From: Macrostomum hystrix
Lineage: Eukaryota > Platyhelminthes > Macrostomidae
Reading direction: 5' to 3'
Assembly (NCBI GenBank): GCA_950097015.1
Contig: CATNEN010000001.1
Location: 26,627,001 to 26,691,000 of the forward strand
Length of the DNA: 64,000 bases
Both the position numbers and the translations under genes were made by a program. Position 1 is the stretch's first letter. Each line of letters starts with the position of its first letter. The notes under the pieces are model-generated. The model made no database searches. It worked only from the letters and a program-made list of their open reading frames with translations, and was not told the origin of the DNA. Below are positions 1-12,255 of this stretch, one piece after another.

Positions 1-105
1 CTCCACCTGGTGGCCGTTCCCTTCGACCCGCGGGGCAATGTACGCAAAGGGCAATGTACCCAAAGGGCAATGTACGCAACCAAACAAGAATGTGTATTTT
101 TTTAA
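1..105 (+). CDS. possible 3' terminal coding exon of an upstream gene (partial)
   Basis: The first ~40 bases are GC-rich and read openly in frame 1 (LHLVAVPFDPRGN...) up to a TAA at 103-105, after which base composition falls to the AT-rich level of the surrounding non-coding DNA. A short imperfect duplication (GGGCAATGTACGCAAA-like, three times) sits at 34-80 and spans the end of the open frame. An AATAAA lies near 494-499 and could be its polyadenylation signal. I do not recognise the protein. It could equally be a chance open frame, because only 34 codons are visible and the window cuts off the rest. Confidence 0.25.
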   Translation, partial: LHLVAVPFDPRGNVRKGQCTQRAMYATKQECVFF

Positions 106-1467
106 CTTCAAACCTAAGCTACAGATTTTCTATTCAAGATATGATGACAAATCAAAAGCCAAGTTATAGAAAACAGTTACATCTTTCTAAAAAGTATCTG
201 CTTTTGCTATTTTGTCAAATAGAAAAAAGTTTTTCCTGCTTTTTATCTAAAACCAAACAATGATTTTCATGTATCTTCAAACCAAACAGAGAATTTGATG
301 TTTGGTTTTAAAATTTGAGTGAGTAGTTTAATCTTATTTTAAGGAGTGGACTATCATGAATTATGTCATTTGAAAGCATTTTTCATGCTCTATAAATAAC
401 GAAATTTATGGTTATTTAATTGGCAAGCAACCACATACAATCTTTGTCTAAAGTACATACTAAAAAAATGTTGTTAAAAAGTATGCTTTTGCAATAAAAC
501 TTTCTACTGAAACATCAATATCTTTCTTTCCTCTTAATGCTTCATTGCACATCATGCCTCAGCTTGTAGATAATTTCTTCAACTTTCAAATTAGTTGTTC
601 TGTGAAACACAATAGCTTGCTTCTGTCTTGCACGAGACCAAGGAAGGAGTCAAAATTCTTGTTCAGTTTTGAAGATACACTGTTCGGTTGATGATACATT
701 ACCCTATTCCGTCTACATCAAATTAAAATTCTTATACATTAAAATACTAATTCAACTTTTTGCCAGACCCCAATTCATCAAAACTGTTTGTCATTAGCTA
801 GTTAAGTTATTTTTTGGTTACTTTTGTAATAGGGCTTATAACTTTATTTTTCCTATCTCTTAGTAGTGTATTCTTCTGGCCTCTATTATTCCTTCTTCCT
901 CTCTCTGACTCTTTGTATTATTTGTGTAAAAGCTATACACAGCCTCCTGATGCGCCACACAATAGCTGCCGCTATGCTGTTGGCTGCACATTGGTCGCAA
1001 TTTGGGGCAGGTGTAATAAATTATCATTTTTTAATATAAGTTACATGTAAAAACATTTTAAAAGTAAGCATTTGCTCTTGGCTTTCTGTTTTTAATTTTT
1101 GGTAAAAATGTTTCAATTTTAAACTTGAGTGATATAATATTTAAAAAACATTAACTTACTATAATGCTTGAAAATTTACCAAAAATTTACCAACATTAAC
1201 CAATATTTGTATATTCCTAAAATTTGAATTATTAAAACATAATCATTTATGTAGCTTGCTACCCTAAGCAAATGAAAACTTTGAAATGGTTTTAACTAAG
1301 ACTGTTCAGTAGCTCAGTATAAAGTGAAACTATTTTTTAAGTAATATTCCCTTTTTTACCATGTGGGCTAAAAATGATTTGCTACATTTCAGAACTGCCA
1401 TTACAAACTCAACCTGTTCTGCGCGCTAGATAGTCAAGCTTTCTTCACAATTCTTTAGAAAGAGGCC
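106..1467. other. AT-rich intergenic DNA and possible 5' UTR of the SR-rich gene
   Basis: No convincing coding exon is visible; short open frames here (for example 814-1050) are hydrophobic and AT-driven. A pyrimidine stretch followed by TACATTTCAG ends at 1391, and a second CTTTAG ends at 1458. Either could be a cis- or trans-splice acceptor for the exon with the ATG at 1468. Confidence 0.4.
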
Positions 1468-4400
1468 ATGGAGACAAGAACAAAGCCTGCTACAGATGTT
1501 GGCTTGCAAGATTCATCCAATTTGCAAAGTGAGTATGCAGGGCATTGTCTGATTTTGTGAATTATTTGATTATTTTTTAATTATTGGCTTTTTCCAGGAT
1601 CTAATTAATGGCCCTTTTATTTCGTTGTCTTCTTTTTTAAGAGAACCACCACTCCAAAGCTAAACATATAAATAGGTGATGCAACACTGCTCAACTACAT
1701 TATTGCATTTATTTATTCCATTGACATTTTTAATCGTTTTTCAGCGGTTTGTAAAACAAAACATTCTGTTTCTACTTTTCCAAGCATAGTCGTGTAGAGC
1801 ACGTACTTTCAAACAAAAGCCAAAAAGAATCTAAAGAAAAAAATCTGCTTCAAACACAAGCTCGCTTTCTTGTGCGCAAATGCGCTTTAGTTAAACTAGA
1901 ATCATATTCTGACTGGCAGCTCTGTTTGTCTGTTTGTTTTTTTGTCTTTTTTATAATTCAACACGCGCGCACATCTAATCTACGAGTAATTGATGAGAAG
2001 TGCCTGCTAGAGACAGTAGCGACTTGAATATTACAATTGACAATTTACTAAGTATTTAGGGCCGAAATCGATAGAAATCATTCAGCTAGATCTTTTAGGC
2101 ACTTCTCGTCAAGCTCTAACCAACTTAAGTGTGGACCTGCTGTTATTTTTTGTTTCGTGTTTAAATTAATTTAATTTAATTTAATTTTTTATTCCTCGGA
2201 AAGCTAACTGTTAATTATTCTTATCTGCCTTGAGATTTATTGGTTTGATTACATTTTATTAATCAACTAATATTAGCCTAACAAATATTTTACGCATGGC
2301 TTCATTATATTAGCCACACTATATTTCACATCAGTTTATTTCATCAATATCTTTAATTACCTGCTTCCTTCTATTAATCTCAACTGCCATTTACATATCC
2401 ATTTAATTCCAAGTCACTATTAAATATCTAAAAACTTGGTGACTTGTGCGACTAGTAAACCATTGAAACAATACACGTTATTAGCAGTGGTAGAGTTATC
2501 AGTATTCTATCACATAGTCTTTGTTTTCTGTCTCCATCTGTCTCATACATTCAGGTAGCTTTCAATTCAATTCACTCACCGCATGCTATCCGTTTTATTC
2601 CGTGTAACTGGATGTTCGTTTCCCCACTTATCTTCACCCACTAATTAGTGGCAAAGAACTGAAAAAAAGTTCACTAATAAATGACTAGCGACCATTCAGT
2701 AATCTAGCAGACTTAGCTGTTGATTTTGTGTGCTTTGGTAGTATATAACCGCTTTGCCTCTCCTAGCATGGCCTGATTGTGTTTATGGCTAATCTAAAAC
2801 AAAAAACTGCACACGCATTATAATAGCTGTCTTCCGCACATCGGTGATCAGTTTCTATTAAAATCATTGTTATTTTATACTATTTTATAAATAGTTTAAC
2901 CACTATTGAGACAATAGCTAGCGGCTTATGAGGTTGCCTGGATAGTTTTATCACGAATTGCTCAAATTTAGAGCCTAGCCTAGTTGGGAAGTCGTGGCAC
3001 AGCCGCATATAAACGCTGTGTACAAACTTTTCGATTCTCCGAGGCTCCAGTTTTTTGTGGTGCCCATTATTAGCATCTAGTTTTAGCCTTAGTAGTAGAA
3101 ACATAGAAAAGTATAGTATTTAGAAATCAGTATACTACAATCGTAGGTCTAATAAAAAATTGAACTAAAAAATTCAGAAATAACTTTCCTCGACTCCCTT
3201 CTGCCGCTTCTCCGATTTCAGATACTAAAAAATAGAAATCTGCCTTTTATCTTGTTTGTTTAAATAACTATAGATTTTGTGCTTTCTTTACCATTGGAGA
3301 CAGGAGCAGTAGAATTAGCTATTGTAATCATAATTATTGTTGAATGTTGCTTTATTCAACTGTGTCAACACCTAATTCAATATGCTTATCCTGTTGATCG
3401 GACACTAACTATTAGTTGTTATTTACATAAATTGGTGACTACTAGAGATTTCATAACGAAAACAAACATACAAAACAATAAAAAAGTGACTTCTAATGAT
3501 AAAAATATGTTAGCCCAACTGCTGATTTGCACAATTTCTTTCACTAAAGCTTGCACTCATTGGCTTTCCAATCCTTAGCTTTAATAAATAACAGTTTTGT
3601 TTTCTGTAACTCGCACGTAGCTATTTAGTGCTCACTATAGTGATCTAGCTTGAGTTTTGAGTCTTTTAATCTCCTACCGCTGCTGCATTTAATAATTCAT
3701 GTATCTTCCTTGTTTAATTTCAATGATTAGTCTACCTGGCTTTGGTGGTTAATTGTTGTGCCTTGCGTGTGACTGTGTCCTGGCCGCGTTTCGGAAATTT
3801 GATACTAATTTTGACTGGCAAAATAGTCCTTGAGTCAATGCGATGCCTCTGGTAAGCTGAGTAGAGCAGACTCAGAAGGAACCGCTGCACAGACCAAGCA
3901 ATTAGCTCGGCCTTCACTAAATTGTTATTTACAAATCCATCACAATTGCAGCCAGTCTGTCAGCCAGGCATTGGTAACCAATTACGCCAAAGCAATTGTT
4001 GATCATTAAATTAATGAATAACTTAGTAAACTCAAATCATGTCTGTGCTGCACCTGGCTAAAATAAATATTCGTGCTCTCTGTTATTCTTACAACTATTA
4101 ATCAGTGAATAAGAGCATTTTGACTTTTAATTCCTAACCCAGTTGTGTGCTCTGTCATGATTGCTGCTTACAGCACGCCATAGTCCCATACATATCTATT
4201 TTTTTATTCTGGCTTAGAATACGGCTGTCGAATATTTTTATTTTTACCCTCTTAGTTCCTTCTAGTTAATTTTCTGCTAATTGCAATAACATATCAGCTT
4301 TTCTTTGGTGTCTGATTCTATTCCTGATTCCAGTGAATTGTGGGAGGGTCTGTCACCTGTTCTTCCTAGTCAAACCAGCTAATTTGCATGATTTCTGTCC

Positions 4401-7400
4401 CATTCATGATGCTTCAAGCAATGTCCATCACGCTCGATTGTCAACTAGATGTGCACCTGAATGTCGAAATCAACTCTTATCGTTGTGTTCGAGTGAGTTA
4501 CCATGGCAACCGAATCCCCGTAGGTTCTAGAAAAAGAATCGTCGACTGCGACTTTTAGCAGAAAATGTGTATCGCTTCGCGCTATCGATTGACAACTGTT
4601 TGTTACAATTGTAGATTAATAAGAATTGACGCGGCCGAGACGTAAGTAAAATCAATACAACTTGGCTGGTAACTTTCGCAGCTCTAGTGTGACCATAGTA
4701 AGGATTACTGAATCTTCTGTCATCAGCTGTTTATCTAATTAATCATTAGCCAAATTGTTGTGCCACTGCATCCCTAATGCGAGGCTTAACTTCTATTAGG
4801 ATTTGAGGAGACGGTAATAAGTCTGCCCTCCCTGTCTGTCTGTCTTAAAAAGCCAATAGTTCATTTTCTCTTTGTCTTTCCGGTTCGCGTTTTCATTTTG
4901 TGCGTTAAAACCAAACCGGCTTTCTAATCAAATGATTATTTTTCAAACTTGTTCTCCCTATTTGGCCGCTTGTTGCACTACTTGCTAGCGGGTAGTGTAA
5001 GTAGTGTGTGCAACGATACGGTTCGAGTTGTCGTTTTATTTTTCCAAGTGCTACGGCTCAGATTGTTATTTTTTCTTCATTTTTATCTCTGCAAGCTGCG
5101 TTTAATCATTGGCTTATTCAGTGCCTCAAATGCCAGAGGCACCCCATGTCCCTCCCTATGCATCGTGACCCACCAGGATCTATGTGCTGCTAGTGTTTGC
5201 TTGCTTGCTTGTTTGTTTGTTTTAACTGCACCCGCACAGACAAAAAACAGCGCGAATTTAAATTTATTTATTATGTCCTTGTGTGCGCATTAAATGAATA
5301 TTGTGACAAAATACCAACTAAAATTCAATCTGCACTTCTGCCCACCCTCCGACCCGGTCAGTTTGCTCTTCAGTGGATCCAAGTTGCAACTATAGAAATA
5401 CTTTCGACCAGGCCTTTTATTGCTTAGATAGTCCTTAAAGCACTAAATGATCTGTGCTTAACTCTTCTGCATCATTGCATTCGATACCTAAATTAACATC
5501 TGGCTTGATCAACTCAATATCGCTGCTATTTTAATTGTCCCCAGATTGAGAACACTGGCTTTTGAGCACATTCTGCTCAAATAGCTGTATTCTCCCAACA
5601 TCATAGCCTCTTCCCGTCTATGCCCCGTGTACACAACACTTTTTATAGCCTCTTTGTCGTTCGTTTAACAATTGCTAGATTAATATCTTATAAGATAATT
5701 AATTAATTAATTCTGTTAATTAAATTAATCAGTAATGCTACTTTAGTTGTGTTTTTTCGCAATTTAATTTCCCGATGGCACGGTTTTTTTGTTGTGGTTG
5801 ACGGTGACAAAATGTGGAACACTCAGTTTTTAAACAAGAAGCTCAAACTCTAATCCCGTGTATCTATTTGCCTAGTTACTATATTGCACTCAGACTGAGT
5901 CAGCTCAGGCCAGGTATGCTCGCTCTATCCAATGTCCTGTGGCCTGTGTTGAGACTGCGTGCTTGGGGATTACCGAATTCTCGCATCATTAAACATTTGG
6001 GATATTTTTATAACACTTTCATTAACATTGAACATCTGTTTCCAGCTACTCAATGCCAGGTAACGTATGTCAGGCAGTAACTATGTGCGGGTAGCAACCA
6101 TTTTTCCAGTCGAATGCCGAATCCTAATCTGTCCCTTCACCCTCCCCCCTCTTTCTTTTTCCCGCTCCTGAACGAATCGATGACGCAGAGCCAGCAGCCA
6201 AGACCAACAGCGTCCGTGACGAGCCAGCCGATGCCGCAGCTAGACCCGTTGCCAGCCCCGTGTGCGACACTGTTGAACTGCCACCCGAGTAAGTCAACCG
6301 TGTCATTGTACTCAGGGAAATCTGATCATCAGAAGGGCTGTGGCCACTGGCGGCAGTAGATCCACAGCCATTCCGCTGACTTTTGAGCACACACGCACAC
6401 AGGTGTGTACGTCTGCCCTGACTTTCTCATCGTCAGGCAATGTACACTCTCGAAAGCGAAATCGACCTTGGTGCAAGAGGTGCGCGTTAACCGCTCTGCC
6501 ACTCACCCCCACACGCACAGAAACTGTACGCAGACTCACATAGGTGTGTACACGTGCCAACACTTTCTTATCTTCATTCAGTTTAGGCAGTGTAGGTACA
6601 CTCACTGTGCCAATCCTCAAAGCCATCCGCTCGCAATTCACTTCAGCTTCATCGACAAGCCGGCTGGCGAACCGTCCGACAGCGACCGTCGGCAGCAGCT
6701 TCAGCAGCGCATCGACGACTGCCGCCGGCCCTACGCCGTCCTGGCGCGCGACGGCAACAGCGAGATCGACTGGCCGCGCGACCTACTGCGCCTGACACGC
6801 GCCTCGCCGCCGCTGATCTACAGCCGCGCCCGGGCGCCGGCCAGCACCGCGTCGTCGGCTCCGTTAGAGAAGTCGCACAACAAGAAGCAGAAGAAGAATA
6901 AAAAGAGCAAAGCTGCCACTGCGTCAGATAAGAAGGCCAGCAAAGCATCGTCAGGTAGTGGTGCCATGACAACTCGAAGTCGCAGCAGGCAGCAGGTGCA
7001 GCCGGATGAGCAGTCAGCTGAGCAGTTAGTTGAGCACAAGCGGAAGCGGAAGCGCAGCAGAAGCGGCTCGCGCAGTCACAGGGGCGCCGCCGGAGATTCC
7101 AGCCAGTCGCCGGCGAAGGCCAAGCGCAGCCGCAGTCGGACCGATGAAGCCGAGCAGCTGGACGGCAAGAAGCGAAAGAAGGAGGCGTCCTCGACACCAG
7201 CCAAGTCTGGCAAAGACCAGCAGCCGGCTGCGAGCAAGAACAAGAAGAAAAAGAAAAAGAAGAACGAGGGCAAGCAGAAGAAAAAGCAGTCGGCTACTTC
7301 GGCAGGCAAGACGGCCGCTGTGCGAGTCAATCCCGGCGAGTGGGAGCAAGACGAAGAGGATGATGAAGACGAAGACGCAGAAGAAGATGAGTCCGATCTG

Positions 7401-10400
7401 CTAGGGACTGCGGGCGGAGCTTCCGGCCTCGACTTGGCCAGCATTCCGCGCCCGTCCGACAGTCCGGCTCCGCTGCTGTCCGAGGTGCCAATGCCCAGCG
7501 GCGAGGGCCCCGCTAGGCCAGCCGCCTCTGCTGCCGATGTCAGCCTGACGGAGATCCCGATGCCAGCCTCCGTGCCGACCCCGCTTGTTGACATTCCGGT
7601 GCCGCAGGCACCTCCACCGGACATTCCACTGCCTCGGGAAGAGCGGCCGCCTCTGCCGCAGGAGTCCAAGGTGGCACAGGCGCCAACAGTGCAGCCACAT
7701 CAGCCTCCGAAAGCTTCGAGTAATTCAACTTCGACTCCAGCCTCGCAGCCAATGATGATGGTCGTGGCAGCTGGCAAAGCTACCCAGGCCAAGCTGCTGC
7801 CTCTGTCTGTTTCCGTGTCCACGGCTGCTGCTGCAGCTGCCGCTGCTGCCGCCGCAGCGGCGTCATCTGCCTCTGCGGGTGGTGGCTTCGAAGTTGTCAC
7901 CAATGCATTCGGCAAGTTTGGACCAAAAAAGGAGCCAACATCGCAGCCGCAGCAGCAGCAGCAGCATGATGCTCCATCAACGGCCAGCCAGCAGTCCACA
8001 GTCAAAGCCGAACCTTCTGTCGGTGGCGTTCTTGGAGGCGGTTTGGTCGACTACAAAGACTCTGATCACGAGGATCGAGAGGACGAAAGTTCCAGCCGAT
8101 CGCCGAAGCCAAAGCGGGTCAAGGGAACCGAAAAGAGCACATGGGATACCTCGGATGAAGATGAGGATGATGCTGGAACTGCTGGAGCTGCAGCCCCGGC
8201 TGCTGAGAATCAGGCGCAGCAGGACTCAGCCAGCAAGGCTGTCCCAGCCTCCAACACTGCGACATCCAGCACAGCAGCAGCTCCTGCAAGCGGTAACAAT
8301 GGTAGCAATGGCAAAAATGTCAGCTCAAACGCGACGACGACCACTCAACAGCAGCAGCGCAGGTCAAGGTCTCGGGGCGGAGGCGGCGGCACACGTCGTC
8401 GATCTTCGCGCTCCCCGCGTGGCGGCGGCGGTGGCGGTGGTCGCAGGCGCGGCCGCTATTCAACATCGAGGTCGCGCTCCCGATCCCGATCTAGCCGGTC
8501 CAGATCCCGCTCGAGGTCCCTGTCAAGCCGGAGCCGAAGCCGCAGTCGGTCCTATTCGTCCCGCTCGTACAGCACGTCGACTTATTCGCGTTCGTATTCG
8601 TCCGGCTCGTCCTATTCCTCCTACAGCGACGACAGCCGCGGCCGCTCTTACAGTCGGTCTCGGTCGAGGACTCGCTCGCGTTCACGCGGCCGCAGCAGCC
8701 ACCGCAGATCGTCTGGCGGCGGTGGGCAGTACCGCAGCTCGAGGCGGAGGCGCACTCCTAGGCATCACGGCGGCGGCGGAAGCGGTCGTGGTGGTGGTCC
8801 TAGCAGCGCCGTGGCGCGTTCATCAGGCAAATCAAGCGCCACTGCTTCATCCTACAAGTCACGCCCACCTCCTGCTGCCAAGCCGCGCCAGCAGCAGCAG
8901 CAAAAGAAAAAGGGCCAGCAGCAGCAGGGTGGAGGTCGCGGTAGCGGTGGAGCCGATAAGGGCAGAGAGCAGCCAGTGTTCGGTCCACACCTGCCGGGCG
9001 GAAACGGCGGAGGCGGCGTCGGGCGACAGGGCGGAGGCCGTCACGGTGGCGGTGACTGGCGCTCGTCCCAGGATCACCAGAGCAAGTCTGGCAAGGGCCA
9101 GCAGCAGCAGCAGGCTGGCGGTAGGGGCAAAGGCGGGGGCGGAGGTCGCGGACCTGGCGGCGGTTCGGACTCGGCTTACATCGGCCCGCAGGTGCCAGAA
9201 GAGATGGCCGAGCGCCTGGGCCTCGGCGTCAAGGCTGGTGGCGACGCTTCCTCGCCGACCGCGTCTTCAGAGCAACAGCAGCGAGCAATGCAGCCGCCGT
9301 ACTCTTCAAAAGAGCAGCAGCAGTACCAGGAGCTGATGAAGCGCGCTCAGGAGCATGCTAGGATGCAGGCCGCAGCTGCTGCCGCCGCCACTTCAGGCTC
9401 GCCGTCTGGTGAAGCTGCATCCGGCACTCCGGGCGCCGAGCTGCCCAGGGCTACCTCCGCTGCTGCCGCCGGTGCAACTGGAGGCGCCATGTCACCCGGG
9501 ATGCTGGTCCAGCTGCCACCGCACCTACCGCATCATCCGCACCACCAGCTTCAGCAACAGCAGCAGCATGTAGATCCAGCCGTTGCCTACTCAATGGCGG
9601 CTGCCGCAGCCGCTGCAGCTGCAGGTGGCGGCCTGCCCTCTCTAGCCAGCATCGGGGGCGTTGGTGTCAGTGGCGCCGGCGGAGTTGTCGGTGCCGTCGG
9701 CCCGCTGCCTCCGCACCTCAGCCTGGCATCGAGCGCTGCCGGAGCCGCCGCTGCCCCATTTCTGCACGCTGCACAGCTGGCTCAGCACCAACAACACCTG
9801 CAGCAACAGCATCTACATCAGCAGCATCTGCAGCAACAGCACCTGCATCAGCAGCACCTGCATCAGCAGCACCTGCAGCAGCAGCACCAACTGGCTCAAG
9901 CCCATCACGCTGGGTCGCAATTCTCAGGAGCAGCAAGCCAACACCTGCAGCAGTTCATCATGCAGCAGCAGGTGGGTCACACTCTTCTGCTTCTATTCTG
10001 TAAATCTGTTGAAGGCAGTTTGTTTATTCTGTTTTTGTCTTTCTTTTCAGGCTGCTATGGCTGCGGCTGCCGCTTCGGGTGCCGGGCAAATTCAAGCTGC
10101 GAACCAAGCCGCTGCCGCAGCAGCCGCAGCAGCCGCGACTGGCAACTCCTCTGGCGCCGGTGCAGCTGGCGGTGGAGGCAGCAGCGGAGGCGCAGGCACC
10201 GCAGCCCCTGCGCCTGGCAACACTACGCCGAATAACATCGCCCCTTCTGCAACCACGCCATCCGCTGGCGAGCCCGTCCAGCAGCCGCAGCCTCCGCCGC
10301 CGGCCGCTTTGGCAGCCGCTGCGGCCGCCGCTGCAGCCGGAGCTGCTCCAACTTCCACTGCCTCCGGGCTGCCTTCGCTGCAACTGCTGCAGCTGCAAGC

Positions 10401-10884
10401 AGCTCAGCTGCAGGCATTCCAGCAGCAGCAACAGCAGCAGCAAGCGCAACACCAGCATTCTATGGCCGCCACCACCCAGGCTGCCCTGCAACTGGCCGGT
10501 GGGCTGCACCAACAGCCGCAGTTCCTGCAGCCCAGTCAGCTGCTGCGCTTTCTGCCACCGGCAGCTGCTGCTGCTTCGAATCCCTTCCTGGCTCTGCCTG
10601 GCGCCCAGCAGAACCTGCTGTTCCAGCAGCAAGTAGCCGCCGCTGCCGCAGCCTCTCCAGCCGGCCTGCTGCAGCAGCACTTCCTGGCCGCTCAGAGCGC
10701 CGGTCTGCAGCGCTTCCTGAATCCCCTGAACCCGCTGGCTGCCGCTCAGCAGCTAGCAGCTGCGGCTGCCACCAGCCAGGCCGCCGCTGCAGCCACCGGG
10801 CCAGTCATCATCAACGGACAGCTGTTCATGAGAGCCCCGGCCGCAGCCGCAAGCAATCCGCTGTTTCTGCAGCGCAACGGCTGA
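1468..10884 (+). CDS. SR/Q/A/G-rich low-complexity nuclear protein (4 coding exons)
   Basis: Joined exons 1468-1528, 6189-6288, 6647-9971 and 10051-10884 give 4320 nt, or 1439 residues plus TGA. Donors are GTGAGT (1529), GTAAGT (6289) and GTGGGT (9972). Acceptors are GACGCAG, CACTTCAG and TTTTCAG. Phases match at each junction: a one-base A carries into exon 2, GA carries into exon 3, and the last junction is phase 0. The N-terminal ~130 residues are the only complex sequence, including a RPYAVLARDGNSEIDWPRDL stretch. They are followed by Lys-rich, acidic, Pro-rich and Ala-tract segments, then a long RS-dipeptide domain (~8340-8760), RGG/GGG runs, a short GPQVPEEMAERLGLG motif (~9184) and Q/H/A repeats to the end. 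RS and RGG segments are typical of splicing or RNA-processing factors. No RRM, zinc finger or kinase domain is visible, so the family is not identified. The two distal exons are certain as coding. The first exon rests on its ATG, donor and phase fit. Confidence 0.75.
1529..6188 (+). other. intron 1 of the SR-rich gene
   Basis: This is 4.66 kb of AT-rich sequence between a GTGAGT donor and a polypyrimidine tract (about 6140-6170) ending in GACGCAG. Open frames here are short and have no recognisable product. I saw no large tandem repeat or mobile element. Short AATTAATTAATT runs occur near 5698-5715. An additional short exon could be hidden, but the phase already fits without one. Confidence 0.5.
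6289..6646 (+). other. intron 2 of the SR-rich gene, carrying a SINE
   Basis: A phase-2 intron from GTAAGT to CAATTCACTTCAG. Most of its length is a minus-orientation copy of the tRNA-derived SINE. The open frame of the next exon runs back into the SINE, so an ATG at 6405 gives a misleading start. Confidence 0.75.
6345..6625 (-). mobile_element. tRNA-derived SINE, family 1 (rearranged copy)
   Basis: Reading the minus strand, the copy shows the family's tail motifs (CACTGCC-like, GATGAGAAAGTCAGGGCAGA, CAGGTGTG, TCAGCGGAATGG). It also has a tRNA-like head fragment around 6470-6510 (GTGGCAGAGCGGTTAACGCG on the minus strand). The tail motif occurs twice (near 6400-6445 and 6545-6600), so this is either two nested copies or an internal duplication. 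Confidence 0.7.
9972..10050 (+). other. 79-bp intron 3 of the SR-rich gene
   Basis: The GTGGGT donor follows a run of CAG codons, and the acceptor is TTTCTTTTCAG. It is phase 0; removing it joins the Q-rich and A-rich reading frames without a stop. This is the most secure splice in the gene. Confidence 0.9.
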
Positions 10885-11647
10885 CAAGTCGCTTGTTTAG
10901 ACTAACTCGATGGTCTGTGGATTCACCTTTCACTTCAGTTTCGGCGCACTATTTTGAGTGGATTTCAGCTTCTTTAAGGGCTTCTTGAGCACTGTGTTAT
11001 CACCCATATAGTTTCTAAATTATATTTATTTCTTATTCTAAAGCTTTGGAACAAAACTGCACAATTGTGCCGCCTGTCCTTCTGTTTGTTAGTTAACTGC
11101 ATACTGTTTTGGTTTGTTTAAGTTGCTTGTTTTTCTCCTTTTACGTAATGCCGCATATTTGTCTCATCCATCCATTGTTTTATCTAGAGCTCTGCGAGTC
11201 AAATCCATGCTGCAATAGTACCTGAGTTCATGCTCTGTTCACTTGTTTTATTGAAGTATTTAATTAGTTAATTATCTGAAATATTATCTGGCCTCACTAA
11301 CTCACTGCTCACTGCTGTGCGTGCTCGGTCTCGCGAGCGAGGCTGCTCATTTGGGATGCAACAGCAACCTAGATCCTCAAGATGCCATTGTGAACCACCG
11401 TATCCCGATAGTTTAATATTGTCTACATGTTAAGCCCTCCGCTAACCGCATCATGTGTACATAATCAACTGCCCAACACCTCTCCTGTCTCCAGCCCTGC
11501 CTGCTGAATAATGAAATTTTCCGTAATTTGAATGCGAAATATACACCCTGGTCTGATGCTGGGTTCCGTTTCAGAGCAGAAGCTTTCACGTGTAAATCGT
11601 TGAATCGTGCAGCTTTTTGGAGGGCTGTTTAATTTTACTAAGTAGAT
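10885..11647 (+). other. 3' UTR and intergenic DNA after the SR-rich gene
   Basis: AT-rich sequence with no coding potential. No canonical AATAAA was seen; an AATATA variant near 11557 is the nearest candidate, so the transcript end is not fixed. Confidence 0.4.
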
Positions 11648-12141
11648 TGACTTGCCAGTTTGGGTTAGGTGTAGCCTGAGGTATGGGGTGTGTGTAGCCT
11701 GAGGTATGGGGTGTGTGTAGCCTGAGGTATGGGGTGTGTGTAGCCTGAGGTATGGGGTGTGTGTAGCCTGAGGTATGGGGTGTGTGTAGCCTGAGGTATG
11801 GGGTGTGTGTAGCCTGAGGTATGGGGTGTGTGTAGCCTGAGGTATGGGGTGTGTGTAGCCTGAGGTATGGGGTGTGTGTAGCCTGAGGTATGGGGTGTGT
11901 GTAGCCTGAGGTATGGGGTGTGTGTAGCCTGAGGTATGGGGTGTGTGTAGCCTGAGGTATGGGGTGTGTGTAGCCTGAGGTTTGGGATGTGTTTAGCCTG
12001 AGGTTTGGGATGTGTTTAGCCTGAGGTTTGGGATGTGTGTTTAGCCTGAGGTATGGGGTGTGTGTAGCCTGAGGTTTGGGATGTGTGTAGCTTGAGGTAT
12101 GGGGTGTGTTTAGCCTGAGGTTTGGGGTGTGTGTAGCCTGA
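11648..12141 (+). repeat. 23-bp minisatellite, left arm
   Basis: About 21 tandem units of GTGTAGCCTGAGGTATGGGG plus TGT. The first dozen or so are near-identical. Units past ~11970 carry TTTGGGATGTGTTT variants. The array continues at 18482 on the other side of the inserted retrotransposon. Confidence 0.95.
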
Positions 12142-12255
12142 CTTACTTGACTTAGCGGCAGGGAGCCTCCATGACGGACGCAGCGAGGAGGCGGCTGATG
12201 CCGCCCATATCGCTAACCCCTGGCAGCCAGACAGCCTCCAGCGAGGCGGTGCCGC

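Noticed and set aside
6405-10235. A single 1276-codon open frame as the whole gene
   Set aside because: Its ATG lies within a SINE in intron 2, and its end reads through the 79-bp intron. The spliced model has matching phases and a better end.
6649-10680. Long minus-strand and +2/+3 frames across the SR-rich exon
   Set aside because: These are shadows of GC-rich repetitive coding sequence, consisting of Ser/Arg/Gly/Leu runs without domains.
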